From: an uncultured Pelagibacteraceae bacterium
Lineage (GTDB): Bacteria; Pseudomonadota; Alphaproteobacteria; Pelagibacterales; AG-422-B15
Assembly (NCBI GenBank): GCA_902523455.1
Contig: CABYZG010000006.1
Span: 64,344-105,904 of the forward strand
DNA: 41,561 nucleotides
Reading direction: 5' to 3'
Shown here: positions 16,369-25,887 of the stretch, one piece after another
Numbering within the stretch: position 1 is the first letter of the stretch
Layout of the letters: the number at the start of each line of letters is the position of its first letter
Program-made: the position numbers and the translations under genes
Notes under the pieces: model-generated
Seen by the model: only the letters and a program-made list of their open reading frames with translations
Databases searched by the model: none
Told to the model about the DNA's origin: nothing

Positions 16369-16438
16369 GAGTAAATCTCTGAAATAAAATTTTACGATAC
16401 AATTAGAGGCATATTGGTTATTTTCCAAAAAAAATTCA

Positions 16439-17740
16439 ATGAAAAATTTAGAGATTATAATACTTGCCGCAGGTAAAGGCACAAGGATGAAATCAAGCAA
16501 ACCCAAAATACTTCACGAATTGGGTGGAAAGCAAATAATTGATTATGTGATTGAGGCATCAAATAGATTGAATCCAAAAAGAATTCATCTTGTTGTAAAC
16601 AACCAAATTAAAGACAATTTTAAAAACTATAACAATTTAAATATTGTTATTCAAAAAAAACAGAATGGTACAGGCGATGCAATAAAGTCTGCTATAAAAA
16701 GTCTTAAAAAAGATTCAGTAGCTCTAGTTCTTTATGGGGACGTCCCTCTTATAAAACATAAAGACATTCTTAATGTTTCAAAAATCAAGACCAATAAAAT
16801 TAACTTATTATGTTTCAATAAAGAAGAAAGAAATAACTACGGTAAAGTTATATTAGGTACAGATGGCTTGATCAGTCAAGTGGTTGAGCAAAAAGAGCTA
16901 AAGAAAAACGAAAATTACTACTTATGCAATTCAGGAGTCTTTGCTATCGAGACAAAGCTATTAGGCTCTTTGTTGCCTAAATTAAATAATAATAATAAGA
17001 AGAAAGAATTTTATTTAACTGATATATTTAATCTGGCATTTAGAAAAGGTGTAAAAGTTAATCCGATAGAAACATCTGAGACAGAAGTTATGGGCGTTAA
17101 TGACAAAAATGATTTAGCGATGGCTGAAAAAGAAATCCAAAATAAATTGAGATCCAAGCACCTCACTGCAGGGGTGACCATGAAAGATCCTGATACTGTT
17201 TATTTATCCAAAGATACTAAAATTGGAAAAGACGTTACAATTCATCCATTTGTGATTATCGGCAAAAACGTCGTTATTGGTAACAATACTGAAATTCACG
17301 CATTCAGTCATATTGAAGATTGTAAAATTGGAAATGAAGTCAGTATTGGACCTTATGCAAGAATAAGACCAGGCACAAAAATATCTGATAATGCTAAGGT
17401 TGGTAATTTTGTAGAGATCAAAAATTCAAAAATAGATAAGGGGTCAAAAGTTAATCACTTGTCATATATAGGTGACACAGACATAGGTAAAAAAGTTAAT
17501 GTGGGAGCTGGCACTATTACTTGCAATTACGATGGTGCCTCAAAATTTAAAACAGTTATCAAAGATAAAGCATTTATAGGCTCAAACTCATCTTTAGTAG
17601 CCCCGTTAATTGTAGGAAAGAATGCATATATTGGTTCTGGTTCAACTATAACTAAACATGTAGTTGAGAACAGTCTTGCGGTTGAGAGATCATCTCAAAA
17701 GATGGTAAAAAATTGGTCAAATAAAAAAGGGAAAAAGTAA
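16439..17740 (+). CDS. glmU: Bifunctional GlmU: glucosamine-1-phosphate acetyltransferase and UDP-GlcNAc pyrophosphorylase
   Basis: Makes UDP-GlcNAc, the precursor of peptidoglycan and lipid A, in two steps. The N-terminal uridylyltransferase domain begins with LAAGKGTRMKSSKPKILHE (9-27) and includes QNGTGDAI and LYGDVPLI. A linker follows near residue 225. The C-terminal left-handed beta-helix has hexapeptide repeats (IGKDVTIHPFVIIGKNVVIG) and the acetyltransferase motifs RIRPGTKI, NFVEIKNS and NHLSYIGD, then GAGTITCNYDG. At 433 residues it is slightly shorter than the usual 450-460. Its final stop overlaps the glmS start by one base (TAATG), giving translational coupling. Confidence 0.96.
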   Translation: MKNLEIIILAAGKGTRMKSSKPKILHELGGKQIIDYVIEASNRLNPKRIHLVVNNQIKDNFKNYNNLNIVIQKKQNGTGDAIKSAIKSLKKDSVALVLYGDVPLIKHKDILNVSKIKTNKINLLCFNKEERNNYGKVILGTDGLISQVVEQKELKKNENYYLCNSGVFAIETKLLGSLLPKLNNNNKKKEFYLTDIFNLAFRKGVKVNPIETSETEVMGVNDKNDLAMAEKEIQNKLRSKHLTAGVTMKDPDTVYLSKDTKIGKDVTIHPFVIIGKNVVIGNNTEIHAFSHIEDCKIGNEVSIGPYARIRPGTKISDNAKVGNFVEIKNSKIDKGSKVNHLSYIGDTDIGKKVNVGAGTITCNYDGASKFKTVIKDKAFIGSNSSLVAPLIVGKNAYIGSGSTITKHVVENSLAVERSSQKMVKNWSNKKGKK

Positions 17741-19563
17741 TGTGCGGTATCATTGGTATAGCTTCTAAAAAGAATGTGTCTTCGAACATTATAAATGCAT
17801 TGAGGAAATTAGAATATCGTGGTTACGACTCTGCTGGCATTGCAATAAATACTGCCAAGAAGATCAATCAAAGAAAAGTAAAAGGCAAGCTTGATAATTT
17901 GATTTACGCTCTTCAGAAAGATCAATTTGATGGCAATACGGGAATAGGTCATACTCGTTGGGCTACTCATGGGGAACCTTCTGATAAAAATGCTCACCCC
18001 CATTCATCAACCTCGGTATCGCTTGTGCATAATGGAATAATTGAAAATGCTGCAGAATTAAAAAAATTAAAGGAGGTTAAAGATTACCATTTTGAGTCTG
18101 ACACTGACTCTGAAGTAATTACTGCATTATTAACGTTTTATCTAAAAGAGGGTCTGAGCCATCTTGAGAGTGTTCAAAAGACAATTTCTTCTCTAGAGGG
18201 ATCATACGCACTGGCAATTATTTTTAGTGATAGTGAAGACACAATTTATGGCGCTAAGAATGGAAGTCCACTTGTTGCAGGTACAAATGGAGTTGGCAAT
18301 TCAATAGGATCTGACTCGATTGCACTAAGCTCAGTCGCTAATAAAGTGTGTTACTTGGAAGACGGGGATATAATAGTATTAAATAAAGAAAGTATAGAAA
18401 TTTATAACCTGGAGGGTGAAAGAGCGAATAGAGAATTTGTTGAAATAGGAATAAACGAGTCAGAAGTTTCAAAAGGTCCCTACAAACACTTTATGGAGAA
18501 AGAAATACATGAACACCCTCATGCAGTAGGTGAAACATTTCGACAATTTATAGATTACGATAAGGGCACAATCGCAATTTCAAATATTAATTTAAATTTT
18601 GATAAAATTTCAAAGATTTATCTGATTGCTTGCGGAACAGCTTATTATTCATGTTTGGTAGGAAAATATTATTTTGAACAATATGCAAGGACACCGGTTG
18701 AATGCGATATGGCATCAGAGTTTCGTTATCGTGATCCAGTAATTGATCCAAATGCATTATGTATATTTGTCTCTCAATCTGGTGAAACCGCCGATACTAA
18801 AGCTGCGTTAGATTATTGTAGAAGGCAAAAAATTCAGACGTTGAGTATTGTAAATGTTAAAAATAGCTCAATAGCAAGAGATAGTGATCACTGTGTTTAT
18901 ACTAAGGCAGGAGCAGAAATAGGGGTTGCGTCAACGAAGGCGTTTACTGCTCAACTATCAGCACTTTTATCTCTATCAATTCATTTAGCATCAGAAAAAA
19001 AATTCATGTCTGTTGAGGAAAATAAAAAATTATGCAAGGAGCTTATGCAAGCACCTTTATTGCTTGAAAAAGCAATTGAGAGATCTTATTCACTTAAAGA
19101 CACAGCAAAAGCAATTATAAATGCCAAGGGCGTAATGTATCTTGGCCGCGGTACTGCGTTTCCATTGGCACTGGAAGGAGCATTAAAGTTTAAAGAAATA
19201 TCATATATTCACGCAGAGGGATATCCTGCAGGTGAAATGAAACATGGTCCACTTGCTTTAATAGAAAAAGATTTGCCAGTTGTCTGCATCGTTCCACCGG
19301 GTCCGCTATTTCATAAAACAATTTCAAACATACAAGAAGTTATTGCTCGTGGAGGTAAAATATTAATGATAACAGAAGATGAAACATTGGAATCAAATTC
19401 TGAAAATATTTGGGAAGTTTTTCGTTTACCAAAATGTCCTAAATCAATTGAAGCAATCGTTTATTCAGTTCCCATTCATATGCTTGCCTATTATACGGCA
19501 GTTGAGCTTGGCAATGATGTCGATCAGCCAAGAAATCTTGCTAAGTCTGTTACTGTAGAATAA
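17740..19563 (+). CDS. glmS: Glutamine-fructose-6-phosphate aminotransferase (isomerising)
   Basis: Makes glucosamine-6-phosphate from fructose-6-phosphate and glutamine, the committed step of amino-sugar synthesis. The start MCGIIGIASKK exposes the nucleophilic Cys2 of the class II glutaminase. Glutaminase signatures follow: GYDSAGIAI, TGIGHTRWATHG and NAHPHSS, then VHNGIIEN. Two SIS domains come after residue ~285, with ACGTAYYSC and SQSGETADT, and the conserved C-terminus DVDQPRNLAKSVTVE. The length of 607 is typical. It shares one base with glmU. The glmM step is not encoded here unless the phosphohexomutase at 7745 does it, which I doubt. Confidence 0.97.
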   Translation: MCGIIGIASKKNVSSNIINALRKLEYRGYDSAGIAINTAKKINQRKVKGKLDNLIYALQKDQFDGNTGIGHTRWATHGEPSDKNAHPHSSTSVSLVHNGIIENAAELKKLKEVKDYHFESDTDSEVITALLTFYLKEGLSHLESVQKTISSLEGSYALAIIFSDSEDTIYGAKNGSPLVAGTNGVGNSIGSDSIALSSVANKVCYLEDGDIIVLNKESIEIYNLEGERANREFVEIGINESEVSKGPYKHFMEKEIHEHPHAVGETFRQFIDYDKGTIAISNINLNFDKISKIYLIACGTAYYSCLVGKYYFEQYARTPVECDMASEFRYRDPVIDPNALCIFVSQSGETADTKAALDYCRRQKIQTLSIVNVKNSSIARDSDHCVYTKAGAEIGVASTKAFTAQLSALLSLSIHLASEKKFMSVEENKKLCKELMQAPLLLEKAIERSYSLKDTAKAIINAKGVMYLGRGTAFPLALEGALKFKEISYIHAEGYPAGEMKHGPLALIEKDLPVVCIVPPGPLFHKTISNIQEVIARGGKILMITEDETLESNSENIWEVFRLPKCPKSIEAIVYSVPIHMLAYYTAVELGNDVDQPRNLAKSVTVE

Positions 19564-19567
19564 TTTA

Positions 19568-19594
19568 TTGACACAAAAACTGACAACATATTAT
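19568..19594 (+). promoter_or_regulatory. Putative promoter of the haloalkane-dehalogenase-like gene
   Basis: TTGACA at 19568-19573 is a perfect -35 box and TATTAT at 19589-19594 matches the -10 box at 5 of 6 positions, but the spacer is short (15 bases). The -10 box ends 10 bases before the ATG at 19605, which would give little or no leader. The promoter begins 5 bases after the glmS stop. Confidence 0.45.
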
Positions 19595-19604
19595 CTTTGT
19601 TCAA

Positions 19605-20675
19605 ATGTTGGCAAAAATAAGCATTCTTATTTTTCTATTTTTTTTCAATGCAATAAGTTTCATTCATGCATATGAAGTTTCACCTGGTGTTTTGAGAACG
19701 CCCGATACACAATTTGAAGATCTAGAAGATTATCCATTTGAGCCAAATTATATTGAAATTGACGGTCTAAGAATTCACTACCTCGATGAAGGACCTAAAG
19801 ATGTTGATCCAATTTTTCTTCTTCATGGCTTACCAACTTGGAGTTATCTATTTCGAACAATGATACCGGTGTTAACCGACGCAGGTCATAGAGTCATTGC
19901 TCCTGACTTGGTAGGATTTGGAAAGTCAGATAAATTTATATCTAAATACGACTATAGTTATGAGTTTCATATCAACTCTATGAAGGCGTTAGTGGGACAA
20001 CTTGATTTAAGAGAAGCTACATTCTTTGGACAAGATTGGGGAGGCATGATCGGACTTCGGGTTGTAGCTGAGATGCCTGATCGTTTTGCAAGAGTTGTTG
20101 TTTCAAATACAGGCATGGCTGCTAGAGATGGAATAACTGCATGGCTATTTGAGAATTTTGTAAAATTTATGGTCTGGTGGAATGGAGAGGTCACTTTTGA
20201 GGAACTTAAGACTGCTGCCGATAAAGCACTAATGTTGGAAGAGCCATCACCACTTGAAGGTATGAGAATGTTTTCAAAATGGATTGCACACTCGTATTAC
20301 TCGGATGATATGGATATATCAGGAATTATTTCTACCTTTGGGCGTTTAGAGTTATCTGATGAGCAAATCAGAGCTTATGAGGCTCCGTATCCTTCAGGTC
20401 AATATAAAGCAGGAGCTCATGTTATGGCTTATTTTATACCAACACAATTATCCGAGAATGAGAAATACTGGAAAGATATTTATGAAAAATGGGATAAACC
20501 TTTTCTTGTGGCGTTTGGAGGGAATGAAAGAATAACAATAACTATGAAGGAAGATTTTTTGACTAGGATACCGAACCCAACTGTTGTTACTTTGGAAGGA
20601 GTTGGACATTTCTGCCAAGAAGAGGCCGGTCCTGAACTAGCAAACTTAATAAATGATTTTATTCTAAAAAACTAG
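19605..20675 (+). CDS. Exported haloalkane dehalogenase-like alpha/beta hydrolase
   Basis: A 356-residue alpha/beta hydrolase that resembles haloalkane dehalogenases of subfamily I, which replace a halogen by hydroxyl. A signal peptide MLAKISILIFLFFFNAISFIHA suggests export to the periplasm, unusual for this family. The oxyanion motif HGLPTWSYLFR is at 74-84. The nucleophile elbow GQDWGG places Asp144 as nucleophile and Trp145 as one halide-binding residue. The late-cap segment AYEAPYPSGQYKAGAH also fits. His335 in GVGHFCQE is the catalytic base. The catalytic acid position reads FGGNERIT, giving Glu308 where Asp is usual in this subfamily. No close operon partner: a promoter precedes it, and the next gene is 54 bases on. 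Dehalogenase activity is likely but not certain. Confidence 0.82.
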   Translation: MLAKISILIFLFFFNAISFIHAYEVSPGVLRTPDTQFEDLEDYPFEPNYIEIDGLRIHYLDEGPKDVDPIFLLHGLPTWSYLFRTMIPVLTDAGHRVIAPDLVGFGKSDKFISKYDYSYEFHINSMKALVGQLDLREATFFGQDWGGMIGLRVVAEMPDRFARVVVSNTGMAARDGITAWLFENFVKFMVWWNGEVTFEELKTAADKALMLEEPSPLEGMRMFSKWIAHSYYSDDMDISGIISTFGRLELSDEQIRAYEAPYPSGQYKAGAHVMAYFIPTQLSENEKYWKDIYEKWDKPFLVAFGGNERITITMKEDFLTRIPNPTVVTLEGVGHFCQEEAGPELANLINDFILKN

Positions 20676-20729
20676 AAAATATAAAATTTATGCCTATTAT
20701 AAATTAAACTTTTATTTAAAATCAAACGT

Positions 20730-21410
20730 ATGACAGTAACTTTAAGATCAGATGGAGATGTTTCAATCATTCAAATGGATGATGGAAAAGTTAATGTATT
20801 CTCTCCTGATATGATAAAAAATTTTAGTGGAATATTAGATCAAGTCCCAACTGACAAAGGGTCTGTTTTAATAGCGGGTCGAGAAGGGATGTTTTCTGCT
20901 GGTTTTGATTTAAAAGTTATGATGTCAAGTCCAGAAAATGCAGCTGATATGGTTAAAAGTGGTTTTAACTTATTATTAAAAATCTTTACTTTTCCAAGAC
21001 CGATTGTTGCGGCTTGCAGCGGACATGCAATCGCGCTTGGTGCTTTTTTACTTTGTAGTTGTGATCACCGTATAGGAATTAAAGGTGACTTTAAAATTGG
21101 AGCCAACGAATTACGAAATAATATGATTATTCCAACACCAATACTTGAACTTGCAAAATTTAAATTGACAAAACCACACAAGCAGAGAGCGCTATTAAAT
21201 GCGGAAATGTATTCAATAGAAGATGCTATTGCTCCAGGTTATTTAGATGAAGTAACAGAACATGAAAAGTTAATGGAGCTTGCATTGGCTAAGGCAAAAG
21301 ATTTAGCAACACTCGCTCATCCACAATATCAGCAAACCAAAAAACTCGACCAGGAAGATGTAGCAGCAAAAATAAGTGCTGGGATAGATACCTTAGGAGC
21401 AATAAACTAA
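20730..21410 (+). CDS. Crotonase-fold (enoyl-CoA hydratase/isomerase) family protein
   Basis: A 226-residue crotonase-superfamily protein, shorter than the usual 255-270. The oxyanion-hole segments are present: MFSAGFDLKVM near residue 55 and ACSGHAIALGAFLLCSCDHR near residues 91-110. One Glu aligns with the first catalytic Glu of enoyl-CoA hydratase (GANELRNNM); the region aligned with the second (HKQRALLNAEM) shows no clear equivalent. The enzyme may therefore be an isomerase, a hydrolase or another crotonase-fold activity rather than a true hydratase. It could serve the acyl-CoA oxidation genes at 4475-6891 and 12353-15687, but it is not linked to them in an operon. Confidence 0.82.
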   Translation: MTVTLRSDGDVSIIQMDDGKVNVFSPDMIKNFSGILDQVPTDKGSVLIAGREGMFSAGFDLKVMMSSPENAADMVKSGFNLLLKIFTFPRPIVAACSGHAIALGAFLLCSCDHRIGIKGDFKIGANELRNNMIIPTPILELAKFKLTKPHKQRALLNAEMYSIEDAIAPGYLDEVTEHEKLMELALAKAKDLATLAHPQYQQTKKLDQEDVAAKISAGIDTLGAIN

Positions 21411-21493
21411 GTAAAATCAATGTATTTTACTGAAACTCTAGTATTTTACTTTATTTAGTACTATAAAGCCCGCAAAACGAATATTTAAAAAAT
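21411..21493 (+). promoter_or_regulatory. Upstream region of aroG with direct and inverted repeats
   Basis: GTATTTTACT occurs twice, at 21422-21431 and 21441-21450, 19 bases apart, about two helical turns. GTAAAAT (21411-21417) and ATTTTAC (21424-21430) are also inverted arms. A TATAAA box lies at 21462-21467 without a good -35. This could be a regulator site or a weak terminator of the crotonase gene. Confidence 0.3.
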
Positions 21494-22873
21494 ATGAAGA
21501 AATGGTCTGTTAACAGTTGGAGAAATTACGAGGCTAAGCATTTGCCAGAGTATCCAGATGTGAAGAAATTAGAAAAAACTGAGGATCAGTTAAGATCTTA
21601 CCCGCCGCTTGTTTTTGCAGGTGAAGCAAGAGATTTAAAAAGGAATCTTGCTAAAGTTTCAGAGGGTAAAGCATTTTTGCTGCAAGGTGGTGATTGTGCG
21701 GAAAGTTTTGGTGATTTCAATGCAGATTATATAAGAGATACATTTAAAGTATTATTGCAAATGTCAGTCACATTAACTGCTGCAGGTAATTGCCCTGTCG
21801 TAAAAGTTGGAAGGATGGCAGGTCAATTTGCAAAACCACGAAGTGCACCTAAAGAAGAAATAGATGGCGTTGAGTTAGATAGTTATAAAGGCGACATTAT
21901 AAATGATATGGATTTTACTGAGGATGCGAGAGTTCCTGATCCTGATCGTATGATTAGAGCATATACTCAATCAGCTGCTACACTTAATTTATTGAGAGCT
22001 TTTGCTAAAGGTGGATTTTCAGATTTAAATAAAGTTCATCAATGGAATATGGGATTTGTGGATGAAAGTTCTCAAGGAAAGAAATTTAGAGAACTAGCAA
22101 ATAAAATCTCGGACACACTATCTTTTATGGAAGCTATTGGAATTTCTTCAAGAAACACAAAACGTCTAAGAAGTGTTGACTTCTTTACAAGTCATGAGGC
22201 TTTATTGCTTCCTTATGAAGAATGTCTGACGCGACTTGATAGTACATCAGGTGAAGTTTATGACACATCAGCTCACATGGTTTGGATCGGTGATCGTACC
22301 AGACAGCCTGACGGAGCACATGTAGAATTTTGCAGAGGGATTAAAAATCCAATTGGAATAAAATGCGGACCATCTTTAGATCCTGAAGAATTGAAAAAAC
22401 TTCTTGATATTCTGAACCCTGAGAATGAGGCTGGAAAAATAACATTAATTTGTCGATTTGGTTCTGAGACTATAAATAAAAAGTTACCAAAGCTTATACA
22501 ACCGTTTTTAAATTCAGATCACAATTTAGTTTGGTCTTGTGATCCAATGCACGGTAACACCATGAAAGCTAATTCAGGCTTTAAAACAAGGCCATTTGAA
22601 AGTGTTCTTAAAGAAGTCGAGACATTTTTTGATATTCATCATCAAATGGGAACATACCCAGGTGGAGTACATTTAGAAATGACAGGTCAAAATGTAACTG
22701 AATGTATCGGTGGCGCTCAAGCCATTAAGGATGAAGATCTTTCAGCAAGATATCATACCCACTGTGACCCAAGGCTGAATGCAAATCAAGCACTTGAACT
22801 TGCATTTTTAATAGCTGATAAGCTCAGAGAGTCCCAAGAACCACATAATTCAAAGATTACGATTGCTAAGTAA
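21494..22873 (+). CDS. aroG: 3-deoxy-7-phosphoheptulonate synthase, class II
   Basis: First enzyme of the shikimate pathway: joins phosphoenolpyruvate and erythrose-4-phosphate. The 459-residue protein is a class II (plant/mycobacterial-type) enzyme, shown by the start [20 protein letters not shown], the motif [11 protein letters not shown] near residue 65, and [16 protein letters not shown]. Later segments include [20 protein letters not shown], the metal-ligand region PMHGNTMKA, and [18 protein letters not shown] near the C-terminus. Length is typical. Class II enzymes are common in alphaproteobacteria. It stands apart from the crotonase gene behind an 83-base gap with repeats that may carry its promoter. 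Confidence 0.95.
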   Translation: MKKWSVNSWRNYEAKHLPEYPDVKKLEKTEDQLRSYPPLVFAGEARDLKRNLAKVSEGKAFLLQGGDCAESFGDFNADYIRDTFKVLLQMSVTLTAAGNCPVVKVGRMAGQFAKPRSAPKEEIDGVELDSYKGDIINDMDFTEDARVPDPDRMIRAYTQSAATLNLLRAFAKGGFSDLNKVHQWNMGFVDESSQGKKFRELANKISDTLSFMEAIGISSRNTKRLRSVDFFTSHEALLLPYEECLTRLDSTSGEVYDTSAHMVWIGDRTRQPDGAHVEFCRGIKNPIGIKCGPSLDPEELKKLLDILNPENEAGKITLICRFGSETINKKLPKLIQPFLNSDHNLVWSCDPMHGNTMKANSGFKTRPFESVLKEVETFFDIHHQMGTYPGGVHLEMTGQNVTECIGGAQAIKDEDLSARYHTHCDPRLNANQALELAFLIADKLRESQEPHNSKITIAK

Positions 22874-22908
22874 TTGCGACTAAATTATTTAGTTGTAAGA
22901 TCAGTCAA

Positions 22909-24558
22909 ATGACAGAAAAAACCTCCATATTAATCGTTCAGTCCAACCCACAAGTGGGAAATATTGATAAGAATAAACAAATTGTGATTGATCATATTGA
23001 AAACAATAAATCTGACCTCATAATTTTCACTGAATTGATGCTCACTGGTTACCCACCAGAAGATTTAGTTTTAAAACCAGCTTTTATGGAAAAAGTTAAT
23101 AATGCAATTTCAGATATTTTGAATTGTTCTAAACATAGTAATTCAACAATAATCATAGGCACTCCTTTTTTGGAAGAGAGCAAACTGTTCAATACAGCTC
23201 TTGTAATTAATAAGGGTAAGATCTTACACAAACATCATAAAATAGCTTTGCCAAACTATGGTGTATTTGATGAAAAAAGAATTTTCTCAAATGGAGAGCA
23301 AGTCAGCATAATCGAATTCAATGGAATTAAATTGGGTCTATTTATTTGTGAGGACATATGGGTGAACGATACAATTGTTGAGATAGATAAAAATGAAATT
23401 GATTTGGCGGTATCATTAAATGCATCCCCATTTGATATAAATAAAATTGAGGAAAGAGAAAAAAAAGCACTTGGTTTTGCAAACTCTATTGATGCTCCTT
23501 TGATTTATGTAAATCAAGTTGGAGGTCAAGATGAGATAGTTTTTGACGGATCTTCCTTCTTATGTGATCAAAAAAAGGTAATTTCTAAATTTAAATACTG
23601 CGTTGAAGAAAGCAGGGAATATACATTCAACCTCAATACTAAGACTTTTGATATTGAAGAAGAGATACCTTTCGGCAGTGATAAGCAAGATATTGTCTAT
23701 TCCAATCTCATGCTCGGGCTAAGAGACTATGTTGAAAAAAATAAATTTCCAGGAGTTGTCATTGGCATTTCAGGAGGCATAGACAGTGCATTTAGCGCGG
23801 TTGTCGCAACCGATGCACTAGGACCTGAAAGAGTAAAAGGCATTTTAATGCCATCTCAGTTTACAAGCGAAGAAAGTAATGAGGATGCAAATCAGCTAGG
23901 CAAAAAATTAGGTATCGAGTTAATAAGTGTTTCTATTAAAGATATCGTAAATTCATACGATAGCACTCTTTCAAATTTATTTGCGGGTAAAGAAAAAGAT
24001 ATTACTGAAGAAAACATTCAATCAAGAACCAGAGGCGCTATATTGATGGCATATTCAAACAAGTTTGGCCATATGGTAGTTACTAATGGCAATAAATCAG
24101 AGGTGTCGGTTGGATATTCAACTTTATATGGAGATATGTGCGGGGGGTTTTCAGTAGTTAAGGATATTTATAAATCTGATTTATATAAACTTTCCGAATG
24201 GAGAAACGATAATCTTCCATCATTTTCAGCGATTAAAGTAAAGGAAGTTATTCCTAAAAATATTATAACTAAAGAGCCCACTGCAGAACTTAAAGAGGAT
24301 CAGAAAGATAGCGACTCACTACCGCCCTATGATGTCTTAGATAAAATTTTGTACTTACTTGTTGAAAAAGAAAGTTCAATTAACGAGATTATTTCCAAAG
24401 GTTATGAGCCAAGCTTGGTTACAAAAGTTCAGAATTTACTCTATAATTCTGAATATAAAAGACGACAAGCAGCTCCGGGTGTAAAAATTTCAGAGAGAAA
24501 TTTTGGATATGACAGACGATACCCAATAACAAATGCATTCAGAGATAAGGAAAAATAG
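22909..24558 (+). CDS. nadE: Glutamine-dependent NAD(+) synthetase
   Basis: Makes NAD from nicotinate adenine dinucleotide, ATP and glutamine. Residues 1 to about 250 are a nitrilase-type glutaminase domain with the triad Glu42 (FTELMLTGYPPEDL), Lys111 (KHHKIALPNYGVFDE) and Cys147 (FICEDIW). The C-terminal synthetase domain has the ATP-pyrophosphatase loop GISGGIDSAFSAVVATDALG and TNGNKSEVSVGYSTLYGD. At 549 residues it is the length of the two-domain form. It starts a run of abutting genes: its TAG is followed directly by the gltX ATG. A 15-base palindrome (22879-22893) lies just upstream, possibly an operator or a weak end signal for aroG. Confidence 0.95.
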   Translation: MTEKTSILIVQSNPQVGNIDKNKQIVIDHIENNKSDLIIFTELMLTGYPPEDLVLKPAFMEKVNNAISDILNCSKHSNSTIIIGTPFLEESKLFNTALVINKGKILHKHHKIALPNYGVFDEKRIFSNGEQVSIIEFNGIKLGLFICEDIWVNDTIVEIDKNEIDLAVSLNASPFDINKIEEREKKALGFANSIDAPLIYVNQVGGQDEIVFDGSSFLCDQKKVISKFKYCVEESREYTFNLNTKTFDIEEEIPFGSDKQDIVYSNLMLGLRDYVEKNKFPGVVIGISGGIDSAFSAVVATDALGPERVKGILMPSQFTSEESNEDANQLGKKLGIELISVSIKDIVNSYDSTLSNLFAGKEKDITEENIQSRTRGAILMAYSNKFGHMVVTNGNKSEVSVGYSTLYGDMCGGFSVVKDIYKSDLYKLSEWRNDNLPSFSAIKVKEVIPKNIITKEPTAELKEDQKDSDSLPPYDVLDKILYLLVEKESSINEIISKGYEPSLVTKVQNLLYNSEYKRRQAAPGVKISERNFGYDRRYPITNAFRDKEK

Positions 24559-25887
24559 ATGACAACGATAACAAGATTTGCCCCTAGTCCAACAGGATTA
24601 TTGCACTTGGGTAATATCAGAACAGCCCTCATAAATTGGTTGTATGCTAAAAATAGTGGTGGAAAATTTATTCTTCGAATTGATGATACTGATCAAGAGA
24701 GGTCAAAAGATGAATACATTTCTCAAATAAAATATGATTTGGAGTGGCTGGGAATAGACTACGATGAGACTTTTAATCAATCTTCTAGATTTGAAAGATA
24801 TAAAGAGCAATTTGAAAAATTAAAATCTGATGGCAGGATATATGCTTGCTATGAAACCCCTGAGGAACTTGAGAGAAAAAGAAAGCTTCAAATGGCTGCC
24901 GGTGGAAAGCAAGTGTATGACCGTTCTGCATTAAAATTAACGGAGCAACAAATAAAAGATTATGAGAATGATGGAAGAAAACCTCATTGGCGATTTCTTC
25001 TTCAAACAGAACGCATGAAATGGAATGATTTATTAAAGGGTGAAATAGATATTGATTTGACAAGCTTATCAGATCCAGTTTTGTTTCGAGAAGATGGTGT
25101 TCCACTCTATACATTCAGTTCTGCTGTAGATGATGTTGATTACAATATTACTAATGTAATTAGAGGTGATGATCACACTAGCAATACAGCTGTACAAATT
25201 GAAATCATAAATGCATTGGATAAAAATAAAATTTCATTTGCGCATCATGCCCTTTTAAAGGCATCTACAGGAGACAAACTATCAAAAAGAGACAATGTAA
25301 TATCAATCGATAGTTTCAGAAAAGATAATATTGAGCCCATCTCAATTCTCAGTTTACTAGCAACAATTGGAACTTCAAATTCAATTGAACTAAAGAGTGG
25401 GATAAAACAAATCATTGAAGAATTTAAACTTGAGACAATTTCAACTTCACCAGGACGTATCGAAATTGGTGTCCTAAAGGCGCTTAACAAAAAACAAGTT
25501 CAAAAATTTGATTATGAGGAAATTCAATCAAGACTTACTGAGATTGATGAAAATGTTGATAAAAAGTTTTGGGATACCATAAAAGGTAATCTGGAAACTG
25601 TTGAAGAAATATCTTCTTGGACTGACATTGTGTTTAACAGCAAGCCTGCTGAGTCTGATGATAAAGATTATATAAAATTAGCATTAGAGTTAATGCCAGA
25701 GGAACCGTGGGATGATGATACTTGGACCACTTGGACGAATGCCATAAAAGAAAAAACAGGACGCAAGGGCAAAGAATTGTTTCTTCCGTTGCGAGTGGCA
25801 TTCACAGGACTGACACATGGTCCGGAAATGAAGCTTCTCATACAACTAATTGGTAGAGACAAAATTGTTGAGAGGATACAGACTTAA
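24559..25887 (+). CDS. gltX: Glutamyl-tRNA synthetase
   Basis: Charges tRNA-Glu (and possibly tRNA-Gln) with glutamate. The class I motifs are present: TRFAPSPTGLLHLGNIRTAL with the HIGH-type sequence HLGN at 16-19, then RIDDTDQERS, and the KMSKS-type motif GDKLSKRDN near residue 238. At 442 residues it is shorter than the 465-500 of many GluRS. This size is common for one of the two GltX paralogues that alphaproteobacteria often carry, which may supply misacylated Glu-tRNA-Gln for the GatCAB route; that assignment is inference. It abuts nadE and cysS with no intergenic bases. Confidence 0.93.
   Translation: MTTITRFAPSPTGLLHLGNIRTALINWLYAKNSGGKFILRIDDTDQERSKDEYISQIKYDLEWLGIDYDETFNQSSRFERYKEQFEKLKSDGRIYACYETPEELERKRKLQMAAGGKQVYDRSALKLTEQQIKDYENDGRKPHWRFLLQTERMKWNDLLKGEIDIDLTSLSDPVLFREDGVPLYTFSSAVDDVDYNITNVIRGDDHTSNTAVQIEIINALDKNKISFAHHALLKASTGDKLSKRDNVISIDSFRKDNIEPISILSLLATIGTSNSIELKSGIKQIIEEFKLETISTSPGRIEIGVLKALNKKQVQKFDYEEIQSRLTEIDENVDKKFWDTIKGNLETVEEISSWTDIVFNSKPAESDDKDYIKLALELMPEEPWDDDTWTTWTNAIKEKTGRKGKELFLPLRVAFTGLTHGPEMKLLIQLIGRDKIVERIQT

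Noticed and set aside
22879..22893. Palindrome ACTAAATTATTTAGT between aroG and nadE as a terminator
   Set aside because: The central loop would be a single base and no U-run follows, so it is not a normal intrinsic terminator; an operator is possible but unsupported.
24785..25114. 109-codon open frame antisense to gltX
   Set aside because: Fully inside gltX, His/Leu-rich with no family resemblance and no promoter or RBS.
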